From assembly GCA_903871855.1 (NCBI GenBank), contig CAIQIK010000016.1:1-64000 (forward strand): DNA of 64,000 bases, read 5' to 3'. The stretch comes from an uncultured Caldisericota bacterium. Lineage in GTDB: Bacteria; Caldisericota; Caldisericia; Cryosericales; Cryosericaceae. Positions 1-9,789 of this stretch are shown piece by piece. The translations under genes were made by a program, and so were the position numbers. Below the pieces are notes generated by a model that had not been told where the DNA came from, did not search any database, and saw only the letters and a list, made by a program, of their open reading frames with translations. How positions within the stretch are numbered: the stretch's first letter is position 1; each line of letters begins with the position of its first letter.

Positions 1-133
1 AAAGTTGCCTTGGTCGCTTGCATGAGGAAACTTCTTCTCATCGCTCATCATCTCTACGTCACTAAATCGGCGTACCGGCTTCTTGAACATGACTCCAATC
101 TATGTTTGACCTCTTGACGCGGATCGTAGTATC

Positions 134-703
134 TTACATGATGCAATACGATGGCGCAAGCCGCACCGACGCGCGGGCAATGTACACCGGGTGACCCTGT
201 CCCATGATGCTCTCGTAGAGAACAATGTCCGTAACGGGAACGACAAATGGTTCTGCAGGCCCTGCCTGGATGGCTGCAGCTTCGTCATCACGCGTACCGG
301 GTGCGAAGCGACCCAGCGTGACATGCGGCGCGAAACGCTCCACCCGACCGTTGGAACCCAGCCCAGACAAGGAGCAATCGATTGTTGCTGCCAGACCGGT
401 GAGAGCCTGGGAGGTGACGCTTGGCCCGGCCCACAGAACAGCAGGATGCCCGTCCCGGCGAAATACCCCGAACCTGTCCAACACAACACTGGTCCCTGAC
501 ACCCCCGAAAGCGACAGTGACAGGCGCGCTGCTGCGTCACCCACTTGCTCGCCCGGGAGCTCTCCGAGGAACCGTAGCGTGATGTGGCACGAGGCAGCTG
601 GAACTAGTCTGATGCTTGGAACCGCTAAAGCGAAGGTGGCCCTGCAGGTTCGCAGCCAGTCAGCGAAGCCGCCTGGCAGAGGGATAGCGACAAACGCTCT
701 CAC
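134..703 (-). CDS. thpR: RNA 2',3'-cyclic phosphodiesterase (LigT/ThpR family)
   Basis: 189 aa ORF with two H-x-T/S-type motifs (CHITLRFLGE, APHVTLGRF) and N-terminal MRAFVAIPLP typical of the family. Confidence 0.85.
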   Translation of the reverse strand: MRAFVAIPLPGGFADWLRTCRATFALAVPSIRLVPAASCHITLRFLGELPGEQVGDAAARLSLSLSGVSGTSVVLDRFGVFRRDGHPAVLWAGPSVTSQALTGLAATIDCSLSGLGSNGRVERFAPHVTLGRFAPGTRDDEAAAIQAGPAEPFVVPVTDIVLYESIMGQGHPVYIARASVRLAPSYCIM

Positions 704-2070
704 AGGAGGATGCCGTCAAGGTCGTACGGGCCCACCGTCGTGATCCTTGCCCTGCAGATGTCGCCCGGTACAGGTTTCGTCTTGTGGTCAGTTTGTACCA
801 CGACGGTGTTGTCGACGTCGGGCGCATCAAGCAGAGTTCTGCCATAGACTCCTGATTGGGTCGTCCCGTCGACGATGACCTCGACGTTCTTGCCCAGGTA
901 TCGTGCTTTATTGATGGAACAGGAAACCTCCTGTTGGACCTCCATGAACTCACGCAGCCGGCGGGCCTTCGTCGATCCATGCACCTGGTTTGAGAACCGC
1001 GAGGATACCGCCAAGGCTTCCCTCGAGTAGGCAAATGCCGATACATGATCCAGCCGAAGCATACGGAGATCCGCGAGCAGTTGTCTGAACTGCTCTTCGG
1101 TTTCTCCGGGGAACCCGACGATAAAGGTGCTCCGGATTCCGGCATCCGGCATGATCCGCCGAACGCGACCCACGACGCGGGCTGCCGACCCGACCGCCCA
1201 GGGGCGTCCCATGGCCTTCAGAACAGTTGGATCCGTATGCTGCAAGGGAATGTCGACGTAGTGGGCAATGTGGCGCGAACTGCCAATCACCTCAAGGAGT
1301 TCCTGAGTCACCAGTGTGGGGTAGAGATACAACACCCGCACAATTCTGACGCCCCGCAGTTGATCGAGCTCCCGAAGGAGAGTTGCAAGCTGTGGACGAT
1401 GTTTGGGCGTCAGATCCATGCCATAGGCACTCGTGTTCTGCGAAACAAGAATGAGTTCGGTTGCGCCGGTCCGCACGAGCTGTTCCGCCTCACGGAGAAT
1501 CACGTCGGCGGAGCGACTGATGAGCGGCCCCTTGATCCGCGGTATGGTGCAGTACGTACACCGCTGCGAACACCCGTCTGCTATCCTCAGGTAGGCATAG
1601 GAGCCGCTCCCGCTCAGAAGGCGTGGTGCCTCGAAACCCCGCATGGTTTCCAGATCGACAGGTTGCTCGACCATCGGAGGTGGCCCCTGTTGCAGGAGGC
1701 CCTCCCAGAACGCTCTCTGGTACATCGCGTCCACTCCCATGACCGTAGCCAACCCTGGATGACGCTTCTGGACTTGCTCCTTCCACAGCTGTGGATAGCA
1801 GCCCACCGCTACAATTCGTACAACGTGCCCTTCGGCCTGAAGAAGCTCGACAGCATCGAGTGTCTCGTCGGCCTCATCACGAGCCGCTTCCAGGAAGCCA
1901 CACGTGTTGATGACAACAACATCGGCGTCCTGAGGTTCGGCACACACCAGAGCGGTTGGTGCTGCTGCAACGATCTGCCCAAGTATTGTCTCGCTGTCAG
2001 CCAGGTTCTTTGCGCACCCGAGGCTGACCATGCAAACTCGTGGCCTACGGTGTATGCACTGGAGAACCAT
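700..2070 (-). CDS. rimO: Ribosomal protein S12 methylthiotransferase (radical SAM, MiaB/RimO family)
   Basis: VCMVSLGCAKNLADSE N-terminus, radical SAM CX3CX2C (CSQRCTYCTIP), C-terminal TRAM-like region. Confidence 0.93.
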   Translation of the reverse strand: MVLQCIHRRPRVCMVSLGCAKNLADSETILGQIVAAAPTALVCAEPQDADVVVINTCGFLEAARDEADETLDAVELLQAEGHVVRIVAVGCYPQLWKEQVQKRHPGLATVMGVDAMYQRAFWEGLLQQGPPPMVEQPVDLETMRGFEAPRLLSGSGSYAYLRIADGCSQRCTYCTIPRIKGPLISRSADVILREAEQLVRTGATELILVSQNTSAYGMDLTPKHRPQLATLLRELDQLRGVRIVRVLYLYPTLVTQELLEVIGSSRHIAHYVDIPLQHTDPTVLKAMGRPWAVGSAARVVGRVRRIMPDAGIRSTFIVGFPGETEEQFRQLLADLRMLRLDHVSAFAYSREALAVSSRFSNQVHGSTKARRLREFMEVQQEVSCSINKARYLGKNVEVIVDGTTQSGVYGRTLLDAPDVDNTVVVQTDHKTKPVPGDICRARITTVGPYDLDGILL

Positions 2071-2821
2071 ACTCGAGGGTCATCACCGTCTTGTCGTGGG
2101 AAGCGATCCCTTGGTCAACACCATTTGCCGTCACCCGCGTATACATGGCGTTGCCGAAGTCGACGACAACATGGTTCCCCGTAGCCTGTGTACTGTCTCC
2201 TGGAAGCAGGATTCCGGAAAAGACGACGCTCCCGTCCGCTGTGATCTCCAGCCATGCGCGTTGAGTAGTAGAGGTAAATCTGAGTGTTATCGTCCCCTGG
2301 GTCGGCAAGACCGGCGTGGTATCCGGTATGGAAGGCGTTACGGGCACGGAGGGGGACACTGTTTCCAAAGGCACGGATGGCGTACTCGACGGCCCGGTCT
2401 GCCCTCCTGGAACGACAGGCGTCCCCGGCCACTGCCTCGATAGCAGCACGACGGCAACCGCGAGAGCTACGACGACGATCAGAGCAGTGGAAACAAGGCT
2501 CCGTTTCTTCTTGTGGGCTGAAACGGTTGTCACAGATCGACCAAGTTTCGAAGGCTGCGCAGCCGCCGCGCCAGAATCCACAGCAACGGTAGCAGACGAA
2601 CCCGCAAACGCGGCAACAACTTCGTCGCTATTCAGCCCAAGATACTTGGCGTAGCGACGAGCGTATGATTTGAAGAACCCATCCGGCTCCGGCGGACCGC
2701 CCGCTTCCAGCGATTCAAGTATGGACTTGCGCAGCAGAGTTGTGCGGGCAACATCCTCAAGCGACAACTCGAGCGACGTTCGCTTATCCCGAAGAACTGT
2801 ACCGACCTCTTGGCGATCCAT
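2045..2821 (-). CDS. rodZ: RodZ-like protein: cytoplasmic HTH, one TM helix, C-terminal DUF4115-like domain
   Basis: N-terminal HTH (LSLEDVARTTLLRKSILESLE), TM ALIVVVALAVAVVLL, Pro/Ser/Thr linker, beta-rich C-terminus. Confidence 0.75.
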   Translation of the reverse strand: MDRQEVGTVLRDKRTSLELSLEDVARTTLLRKSILESLEAGGPPEPDGFFKSYARRYAKYLGLNSDEVVAAFAGSSATVAVDSGAAAAQPSKLGRSVTTVSAHKKKRSLVSTALIVVVALAVAVVLLSRQWPGTPVVPGGQTGPSSTPSVPLETVSPSVPVTPSIPDTTPVLPTQGTITLRFTSTTQRAWLEITADGSVVFSGILLPGDSTQATGNHVVVDFGNAMYTRVTANGVDQGIASHDKTVMTLEYGSPVHTP

Positions 2822-2832
2822 CGTGCCTCCTA

Positions 2833-5193
2833 CTAGCGCTGACGCTTGGTGCCGCTTACTGTACTGACCGGCAGGAGAACCTTCTCAAACACCTGTGCAA
2901 TATCACCCACAAAGGTAAACTCGAGCTTCTTGCTGATATCCGGCGATATCTTGCTCGTGTCGCGACGGTTTTCCTCAGGAAGGATCAGTTTCCTGATCCC
3001 CGCGCGGTATGCGCCGAGCACCTTTGCCTTGATGCCGCCAACAGGCAGGACCTGCCCACGAAGGGTAATCTCACCAGTCATCGCCATGTCTGAACGCACT
3101 TTCCGACCCGTGAGAGCCGAAACCATGGCTGTTGCCATGGTGACTCCGGCAGATGGCCCTTCCTTCGGGACTGCGCCTTCCGGAACATGCACGTGTATAT
3201 CCGTCTTCTCAATGAAATGCGGGTCCAGCCCAATGTCGACGGCGTGTGTGCGGATATAGCTGAGCGCAGCCTGGGCTGATTCCTTCATCACGTCGCCAAG
3301 CTGACCCGTGAGTTGAAGATTGCCTTTGCCGTCCATGCGCGTGGACTCGACATAGATTGTGTCACCACCATACGGGGTAACGACAAGACCGCACGCGACT
3401 CCGACACGCGCTTCCTTAATAAGATTCGTGTAAGAATACGGAGCCAAGTCCAGGTAGGTCACAAGGTTATCCGCGTGAACAGTAACGCCTGCAAACGCTT
3501 TCTTCTCCTCGACCTGCGCTCTGGCTACCTTGCGACATATCCTGACAAGCGATCGTTCGAGGCCTCGTACCCCGGCTTCCCGCGTGTATCGTTGGATAAT
3601 TGCCAGCACAGCGCCGTCATCGATCACAAGGTCTTCCTGCTTGAGTCCATGCTGCTGCATTGCCTTGGGGAGGAGGAAATGCCGGGCTATCTGCTGTTTC
3701 TCCTCGTCCGTATATCCAGGCAGGGGAATGACCTCCATGCGGTCGAGGAGGGCAGATGGAATTGTCTCTGACACATTCGCCGTCGTCAGGAAAAGGACTT
3801 CAGAAAGGTCAAACGGGATCTCGACATAGTGGTCACTGAACTGCGTATTCTGTTCTGGATCGAGCGCTTCGAGCAGGGCAGCTGTCGGGTCGCCCCGGAA
3901 GTCCGCCCCAACTTTGTCGATCTCGTCCAGGAGAAACACGGGATTCTTGGTGCCCGCCTGTTTGATCCCCTGGATGATACGCCCCGGCATAGCTCCAACG
4001 TAGGTTCTGCGGTGTCCACGCACCTCCGCCTCGTCCCGAATACCACCGAGGGAGACATGGACGAATTTCCTGTCGAGCGTCTCCGCAATGGACTTGCCCA
4101 GTGATGTCTTACCAACACCAGGCGGACCGACAAAACAGAGAATTGGACCCTTGGCCTTGTCCGAAAGTTTGCGCACTGCTAGGTACTCAAGTATCCGGTC
4201 CTTGATCTCTTCAAGCCCATAGTGGTCTTTGTCCAGGACCTTGCGCGCACGCTTCAGATCAATCTTATCGGCAGTCCTGATGTCCCACGGAAGGCCGACA
4301 AGCCAGTCCAGATATGTTCTGATGACCGAGCTTTCTGGACTCATGGCAGGCGTCTTCGCAAGTCTGGCCAGTTCCTCTTCGATCTTGTCGCGAACGTAGA
4401 CAGGCATATGGATCTTCTCGATCTTCTGCCGATACTCACCGACCTCGCCAGCCTCTTCACCCTCTTCACCGAGCTCCTTCTCGATTGCTCTGACCTGCTC
4501 GCGGAGGTAGTATTCACGCTGGGACTGGTCGATCTTGGCCTTCACGTCGCTCTCGATCTTCCGCGCGAGCTCCAGCACGTAGATCTCCTTGGCGAGAAGC
4601 TCAGCGGTGCGGTGAAGTCGTTCCTCTGCATCCAGGGTAGCAAGCAGTGCCTGCCGGTCTTCGGTTCCGAGTAGAAGGCTGCTTGCAATAAGGTCTGCGA
4701 ACCTGTCCGGCTCCGTGACGCCTGAGACGTTGTTCACCGACTCCGACGGCAGTTTCTTAGACAACTCAACATACTGGGAGAACTGATCCAGAACAACGCG
4801 CATGAGGGCCTGACGCTCCGTTGACGTTTTCTCATCTATGGGTAGTGGTTCGATGCTGGCCACAAGCATTTCGCTGTCTGTGCGCACGTTCGTAAGGCGA
4901 ACTCTCCGAACACCCTCGACAAGGACACGATCGCTCCCGTCGGGCAGCTTGAGGAGTTGCAGTATCTCGGCACCGACGCCGATGTCATAGAGATCGGCAA
5001 GTCCAGGCTCCTCGTTCGACTCGTCCTTCTGGCACACAAGCACAATCTTGCGATTGGCAGCCAGCGCAGACTCGATGCTCTTCAACGACTTCGGTCTGCC
5101 CACAAAGAGGGGGAGGACATGGTATGGAAAAACCACGACATTCTTCAGGGGAATCAGCGGCGCTTCAGACAGTTCCCAGTCACGTTCACTCAT
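2833..5193 (-). CDS. lon: ATP-dependent protease Lon
   Basis: 786 aa; Walker A GPPGVGKTSLGKS; catalytic Ser region PKEGPSAGVTMA. Confidence 0.97.
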   Translation of the reverse strand: MSERDWELSEAPLIPLKNVVVFPYHVLPLFVGRPKSLKSIESALAANRKIVLVCQKDESNEEPGLADLYDIGVGAEILQLLKLPDGSDRVLVEGVRRVRLTNVRTDSEMLVASIEPLPIDEKTSTERQALMRVVLDQFSQYVELSKKLPSESVNNVSGVTEPDRFADLIASSLLLGTEDRQALLATLDAEERLHRTAELLAKEIYVLELARKIESDVKAKIDQSQREYYLREQVRAIEKELGEEGEEAGEVGEYRQKIEKIHMPVYVRDKIEEELARLAKTPAMSPESSVIRTYLDWLVGLPWDIRTADKIDLKRARKVLDKDHYGLEEIKDRILEYLAVRKLSDKAKGPILCFVGPPGVGKTSLGKSIAETLDRKFVHVSLGGIRDEAEVRGHRRTYVGAMPGRIIQGIKQAGTKNPVFLLDEIDKVGADFRGDPTAALLEALDPEQNTQFSDHYVEIPFDLSEVLFLTTANVSETIPSALLDRMEVIPLPGYTDEEKQQIARHFLLPKAMQQHGLKQEDLVIDDGAVLAIIQRYTREAGVRGLERSLVRICRKVARAQVEEKKAFAGVTVHADNLVTYLDLAPYSYTNLIKEARVGVACGLVVTPYGGDTIYVESTRMDGKGNLQLTGQLGDVMKESAQAALSYIRTHAVDIGLDPHFIEKTDIHVHVPEGAVPKEGPSAGVTMATAMVSALTGRKVRSDMAMTGEITLRGQVLPVGGIKAKVLGAYRAGIRKLILPEENRRDTSKISPDISKKLEFTFVGDIAQVFEKVLLPVSTVSGTKRQR

Positions 5194-5211
5194 GAGTAAT
5201 GTTTTCTCCTA

Positions 5212-6450
5212 TCAGGCGGATTCCGGCAGGGGAATACGCTCGGTTGTCCCGTCGGTCCTCGTCGCAACGACCTCATGGCTATCAGAGAAAAACTCGTCTC
5301 CTACAGCTACCTCCGTGATTCCCTTGAAGGAAGGCAGTTCAAACATCAGGTCCACCATGGGCTGGTCGACGATGGACTTCAAACCACGGGCTCCCATGCC
5401 CATGTCTTTCGCTTTTTCGGCTATGCGTTCCAGCGCGGATTCGGTGAATGCCAGGTTGACCCCATCCATGGCAAAGAGCTCCTGATACTGCTGAACGATC
5501 GAGTTCTTCGGCTCGACAAGAATCCGCCTCAGGTCACTCACCGAGAGCTCTTCCAGCTCAAGTTTCAAGGGGAATCTGCCAACAAGCTCAGGCAGCATGC
5601 CGAACTTGACGAAGTCGGTGCTGAACAGCTTCTTGCCTTCGTGGTCGGCGGGCTCGTGAACGAATCCAACCTCCCTCGGGGTTGACCGGAGCCTCCTGAT
5701 TCTGTCGAGTCCATCAAATGTTCCACCAGCAATGAAGAGGACGTCCCGAGTGTTGAATTTGATGTACTCCTGAAGAGGATGCTTGCGTCCACCCTGAGGA
5801 GGAACGTTAGCGATCGTCCCTTCCACGATCTTGAGCAGTGCCTGCTGAACTCCTTCACCACTGACGTCACGTGTGATCGAGGGGTTCTCGGACTTCCGCC
5901 CGATCTTGTCGATCTCGTCGATATAGACGATGCCGCACTCGGCTCGGGCAATATCAAAATTCGTAGCCTGCAAAAGCCCAAGGAGGATGTTCTCCACATC
6001 CTCACCAACATAGCCCGCCTCAGTAAGTGTCGTCGCATCAGCAATGGTGAACGGAACATCAAGGATGCGGGCGAGAGTCCTGGCCAGGTAGGTCTTGCCG
6101 ACCCCCGTGGGCCCTGCAAGCAGAATATTGGACTTCTCAATCTCCACCTTGGAGTCCTTCTTGGCTCTCAGGCGCTTGTAGTGATTGTACGCACCAACAG
6201 CAAGTGCCTTCTTGACCTCATTCTGTCCAATGACATACTCGTTCAGGCGCGCGTAGATTTCCTTGGGGCGCAGCGACTTGAAATCGATGGCATGACTCTC
6301 GTGCCGGGACTGCTGCATGAGCTGGTTACCCCGCTCGATGCAATCATCACAGATGTATGATCCGTCGAGTCCCTTGATGAGCAGTCCGACCTCACTCGAC
6401 TTCTTGCCGCAGAACGAGCAGGACGGTTCTTCGCTATTGTGACTGGGCAT
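5212..6450 (-). CDS. clpX: ClpX ATPase subunit
   Basis: Cys4 zinc finger CSFCGKK...CDDCIE, AAA+ [11 protein letters not shown] track starts at 6483, but [10 protein letters not shown] at 6450 is a more typical start. Confidence 0.96.
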   Translation of the reverse strand: MPSHNSEEPSCSFCGKKSSEVGLLIKGLDGSYICDDCIERGNQLMQQSRHESHAIDFKSLRPKEIYARLNEYVIGQNEVKKALAVGAYNHYKRLRAKKDSKVEIEKSNILLAGPTGVGKTYLARTLARILDVPFTIADATTLTEAGYVGEDVENILLGLLQATNFDIARAECGIVYIDEIDKIGRKSENPSITRDVSGEGVQQALLKIVEGTIANVPPQGGRKHPLQEYIKFNTRDVLFIAGGTFDGLDRIRRLRSTPREVGFVHEPADHEGKKLFSTDFVKFGMLPELVGRFPLKLELEELSVSDLRRILVEPKNSIVQQYQELFAMDGVNLAFTESALERIAEKAKDMGMGARGLKSIVDQPMVDLMFELPSFKGITEVAVGDEFFSDSHEVVATRTDGTTERIPLPESA

Positions 6451-7063
6451 TCTTCCCCGAAAGACCGACTTCCTCTGCAACACTGATCTTGGAGATGACC
6501 TGATCTACGATGCCATACTCCACTGCCTCTTCGGCAGACATGAAGAAATCTCGCTCGGTATCCCTTCGCACGATGTCGAGAGGTTTTCCTGTATGTGAAG
6601 CGAGGATGTTGCTTACAGACTCCTTGATCCGGAGAATCTCCTTGGCTTGAATCTCAATGTCCGTCGCCTGCCCCTGTGCTCCGCCCCAGGGTTGATGGAT
6701 CATGATACGCGAGTTCGGTAGCGCGAATCTCTTTCCCTTGCGTCCGGCAGCCAGAAGAACGGCGGCGAGGCTCGCTGCCTGTCCCAGGCAGATTGTGGAA
6801 ACAGGAGCGTTGATGTACTGCATGGTATCATAGATCGCCATGCCGGGAGTGACTTCGCCCCCAACACTGTTGATATAGAGGTAAATGTCTTTGGTGGCGT
6901 TTTCGGCAGTCAGATAGAGCATTTCGGCAACGACCAGGTTTGAAACCTGGGTATCGATTTCTCCGCCAAGGAACACAATGCGATCCTTCAGCAGCCGGGA
7001 GTAGATATCGTAGCCGCGCTCACCATGAACCGTCTGTTCGACAACATATGGAATAACGCTCAT
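6434..7063 (-). CDS. clpP: ATP-dependent Clp protease proteolytic subunit
   Basis: [34 protein letters not shown]; catalytic Ser ([14 protein letters not shown]) and His (MIHQPWGG). Confidence 0.97.
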   Translation of the reverse strand: MSVIPYVVEQTVHGERGYDIYSRLLKDRIVFLGGEIDTQVSNLVVAEMLYLTAENATKDIYLYINSVGGEVTPGMAIYDTMQYINAPVSTICLGQAASLAAVLLAAGRKGKRFALPNSRIMIHQPWGGAQGQATDIEIQAKEILRIKESVSNILASHTGKPLDIVRRDTERDFFMSAEEAVEYGIVDQVISKISVAEEVGLSGKNAQSQ

Positions 7064-8328
7064 TGTGCCTCCTGCTTAGCTTCCGAGAGCTCCTTCAACT
7101 TGACGGCGTCGACAACAAGATTGCGCGTATTCTCCCACACGATGATGTTTCGGATCGTCTTGCGCCCACTCTCCATCGTCGCGTCGATACTCGCCTTAAC
7201 AAGTTCCTCCTTGTGCAACTTCGCATAGGTCTCAATATCTGCGTCTCCGGCTACGATACCGCACGCTCTTTCGGTCGCTTCCATCAGGAGGTCGCGCTGA
7301 AGCAGCTTCACGGCATCCGCTTCAACATCCTTGGTCAACTGTTCTGCGCTGATATTATTGTACTTCAGGTACTCACTCAGTGAAAGCCCATTGCGGGCAA
7401 GGCTATCCTTAATTTCGCCAAGTCGTTCCTGAGTTGCATCACGCCGAACGTACCCAGGAAAATCGATACCTAGTCTCTCGGCAGCGGCCTGAATAGCACG
7501 ACTGAAAATCATGTCCTTCCTGGCCTCGTCCGCTTTGCGTTGTTCGTCTTCTTCAAGGGTCTTCCGAAGTTCTGCGAGAGAGTCAAACGCACCGACAGTT
7601 CGGGCAAACTCGTCGTTGACTTCGGGAATGTGCTTCTCTGCAATAGCGTCGAGAGTGATGTCTCCCTCGAGAGCACTGTCCTGCAGTTGCACACGGAAGT
7701 GCTTCGACGCTCCGACTTCCATCCCGACAAGAAACGGCTCGTAGGCCTTGCCCACTTCGCCCTCACCCACTGTGAACTCCGTGTGGTATGGATTCTTGGA
7801 TTTCTCGGTCGCGACAGTTACCGTGACAGAATCGCCATGAGCGGCCGGGCTATTTTTCGGGGACGTCTCGGTCACAGCGTCGACAAGAGCCCTGATGCGA
7901 TTTTCAACGGCTTTGGTCGTGTCAGTCCGGACATCTTCAACCTCCACGCCGCTCCACAGATCATGGTCTGCCTTGGGCATCTCGAAGACACGTACGTCAA
8001 CCTTGAGCCCCTTGGCTGCGTCGTCTTCAAGTACTGAACCCACGATTTCGGGCTCGAAAATGAGAGCGTCGGTCTCCTTGTGTTCTTTGAGAAACCCGAC
8101 ATACGTTTGAGAGGCTGCCTTCTGAAGAACGTCGTCCTTCAACTCATCATCACTGATGTACTTGGCGACGATGGAAAGGGGAGCCTTGCCTGGACGGAAC
8201 CCAGGTATACGGAGCTTGCCGGCCATTGCCAGCGTCGCCTCGCGGCGCATTGCTGAGACTTCGTCGGCACTGAATGTTGCAGAGAGAGTGGTCGAATTGC
8301 CGGTCTTGCTGGTAGCGGTGTATTCCAT
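7060..8328 (-). CDS. tig: Trigger factor
   Basis: Ribosome-binding motif GFRPGKAP, PPIase middle domain; start MEYTATSK with upstream SD GGAGGAG (ORF track start 8340). Confidence 0.92.
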   Translation of the reverse strand: MEYTATSKTGNSTTLSATFSADEVSAMRREATLAMAGKLRIPGFRPGKAPLSIVAKYISDDELKDDVLQKAASQTYVGFLKEHKETDALIFEPEIVGSVLEDDAAKGLKVDVRVFEMPKADHDLWSGVEVEDVRTDTTKAVENRIRALVDAVTETSPKNSPAAHGDSVTVTVATEKSKNPYHTEFTVGEGEVGKAYEPFLVGMEVGASKHFRVQLQDSALEGDITLDAIAEKHIPEVNDEFARTVGAFDSLAELRKTLEEDEQRKADEARKDMIFSRAIQAAAERLGIDFPGYVRRDATQERLGEIKDSLARNGLSLSEYLKYNNISAEQLTKDVEADAVKLLQRDLLMEATERACGIVAGDADIETYAKLHKEELVKASIDATMESGRKTIRNIIVWENTRNLVVDAVKLKELSEAKQEAQ

Positions 8329-8342
8329 GGTCTCCTCCAAGT

Positions 8343-8427
8343 TGGTGCGAAGGGCGGGAGTCGAACCCGCATGGAATTACCCACTGGATCCTAAGTCCAG
8401 CGCGTCTGCCAGTTCCGCCACCCTCGC
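8343..8427 (-). tRNA. tRNA-Leu (anticodon TAG), CCA encoded
   Basis: Acceptor GCGAGGG/CCTTCGC, anticodon loop CTTAGGA, long variable arm, T-loop GGTTCGACTCC, encoded CCA. Confidence 0.95.
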
Positions 8428-8473
8428 TGAATATCCACTGACATCGCAGGGAACTGAATCTTTGGGCAAGTGG

Positions 8474-8549
8474 TGGTGGGTCGTACAGGACTTGAACCTG
8501 TAACCGCCTGATTAAGAGTCAGATGCTCTACCAATTGAGCTAACGACCC
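8474..8549 (-). tRNA. tRNA-Lys (anticodon CTT), CCA encoded
   Basis: Acceptor GGGTCGT/ACGACCC, anticodon loop CTCTTAA, CCA encoded. Confidence 0.95.
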
Positions 8550-8566
8550 ACAACTTGAACGTGACG

Positions 8567-8594
8567 ATTATATGACTTTCCATGAGGGTGTCAA
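8567..8594 (-). promoter_or_regulatory. Sigma-A-type promoter for tRNA-Lys-tRNA-Leu-(tig): TTGACA-N16-TATAAT
   Basis: Exact consensus hexamers on the minus strand, about 18 nt upstream of tRNA-Lys. Confidence 0.85.
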
Positions 8595-8658
8595 GCGAAC
8601 CCATCGCCACATCCGCGTTACATGCCATGCCGTCGGTCCTCGTGGCTTGCAACACAGT

Positions 8659-8735
8659 TGGCGCGCCCAGCAGGAGTCGAACCCGCAACCTGCGGATCCG
8701 AAGTCCGCAGCTCTATCCAGTTGAGCTATGGGCGC
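8659..8735 (-). tRNA. tRNA-Arg (anticodon TCG), CCA encoded
   Basis: Acceptor GCGCCCA/TGGGCGC, anticodon loop CTTCGGA. Confidence 0.93.
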
Positions 8736-8749
8736 TAGCCTCACGATCC

Positions 8750-8826
8750 TGGTGCGCTTAGCAGGACTCGAACCTGCGGCCTACGGATTAGGAATCCATC
8801 GCTCTATCCGCCTGAGCTATAAGCGC
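8750..8826 (-). tRNA. tRNA-Arg (anticodon CCT), CCA encoded
   Basis: Acceptor GCGCTTA/TAAGCGC, anticodon loop TTCCTAA. Confidence 0.93.
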
Positions 8827-8870
8827 AGTACTACAAAGCGCATGACATCAAGGGCCGTGCTCACGAAAAA

Positions 8871-8948
8871 TGGGGTGGGTAAGGAGACTCGAACTCCCAA
8901 CATCTGGATCCACAGTCCAGTACTCTAACCAATTGAGCTATACCCACC
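8871..8948 (-). tRNA. tRNA-His (anticodon GTG), CCA and G-1 encoded
   Basis: Acceptor GTGGGTA/TACCCAC with discriminator C and genomic G at -1; anticodon loop CTGTGGA. Confidence 0.93.
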
Positions 8949-8992
8949 ATATCACACCCCCGAACACTTTAGTCACATGCGAGGGGCGTACT

Positions 8993-9069
8993 TGGCGAGC
9001 CCAGCAGGATTTGAACCTGCGACCGACGGATTAGAAATCCGTTGCTCTATCCAGCTGAGCTATGGGCCC
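8993..9069 (-). tRNA. tRNA-Arg (anticodon TCT), CCA encoded
   Basis: Acceptor GGGCCCA/TGGGCTC, anticodon loop TTTCTAA. Confidence 0.93.
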
Positions 9070-9070
9070 C

Positions 9071-9147
9071 TGGTCGGGGCGAGTGGATTTGAACCACCGA
9101 TCTCATGGTCCCAAACCATGCGCGTTACCAAACTACGCCACACCCCG
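9071..9147 (-). tRNA. tRNA-Pro (anticodon TGG), CCA encoded
   Basis: Acceptor CGGGGTG/CGCCCCG, anticodon loop TTTGGGA; separated by 1 nt from tRNA-Arg(TCT). Confidence 0.93.
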
Positions 9148-9156
9148 GGTAAGAAG

Positions 9157-9184
9157 AGAATACACGCAATCAGCCAGAAATCAA
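9157..9184 (-). promoter_or_regulatory. Candidate promoter for the tRNA cluster: TTGATT-N16-TATTCT
   Basis: Hexamers with 16-bp spacing, 10 nt upstream of tRNA-Pro; overlaps the 3' end of rdgB. Confidence 0.6.
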
Positions 9185-9789
9185 GGTCTCCGCGATAGAA
9201 CCCCTTGAAGAGAACACCACAGAGCCTGAACGGCCTGTGCACGGTGGCTGATGCGGTCTTTGAGACTGGCATCCATCTCAGCGAAGGTGAGAGAGTAACC
9301 GTCCGGGATAAATAGTGGATCATATCCAAAACCCTGAGACCCACGCGATTCTGGGGTCACGGTCCCAGTCACAACCCCTGAGCTCGCGAGGCACTCGCGT
9401 GACCAGGAAACGAACGCGACGACCCAGCATACGAACCGCGCAGGCGTTGACGACACACGGTGCTCTGAGAGAAACGCTGCGAGCGCAGCCCTTTCGGAGA
9501 GACTCGCATACCGAAAGCGCGCAGAATGGACTCCAGGCATGTTGCAAAAAAGGGGTAGCTCAAGACCAGAGTCATCCGCGAGAACAACACTGTCATCGAG
9601 CCCCGTGGTCAGAACACTCAGAAGTCCCGACCGGGCCTTCCTATATGCGTTTTGATAGTAGGTGGCGCCACATTCGACGACGCTCTCCACATCCAGCTCT
9701 TCCAAGGGAAGCCTGCAGTCCAGATCTTTGAGAATACTATTAAATTCCTGTAGTTTATAAGCGTTACCGGTGACAAGTCGCAGCCTCAA
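9181..9789 (-). CDS. rdgB: Non-canonical purine NTP pyrophosphatase (RdgB/HAM1)
   Basis: TGNAYKLQEF N-terminus, VLADDSGLELP, GSQGFGYDPLFIPDG motifs. Confidence 0.93.
   Translation of the reverse strand: MRLRLVTGNAYKLQEFNSILKDLDCRLPLEELDVESVVECGATYYQNAYRKARSGLLSVLTTGLDDSVVLADDSGLELPLFCNMPGVHSARFRYASLSERAALAAFLSEHRVSSTPARFVCWVVAFVSWSRECLASSGVVTGTVTPESRGSQGFGYDPLFIPDGYSLTFAEMDASLKDRISHRAQAVQALWCSLQGVLSRRP

Noticed and set aside
1045-2184. 379-aa plus-strand ORF
   Set aside because: Antisense to rimO/rodZ; no recognisable motif.
8343-9147. Tandem tRNA-like repeats as a CRISPR or repeat array
   Set aside because: Each unit folds as a distinct tRNA with its own anticodon; no repeat/spacer structure.
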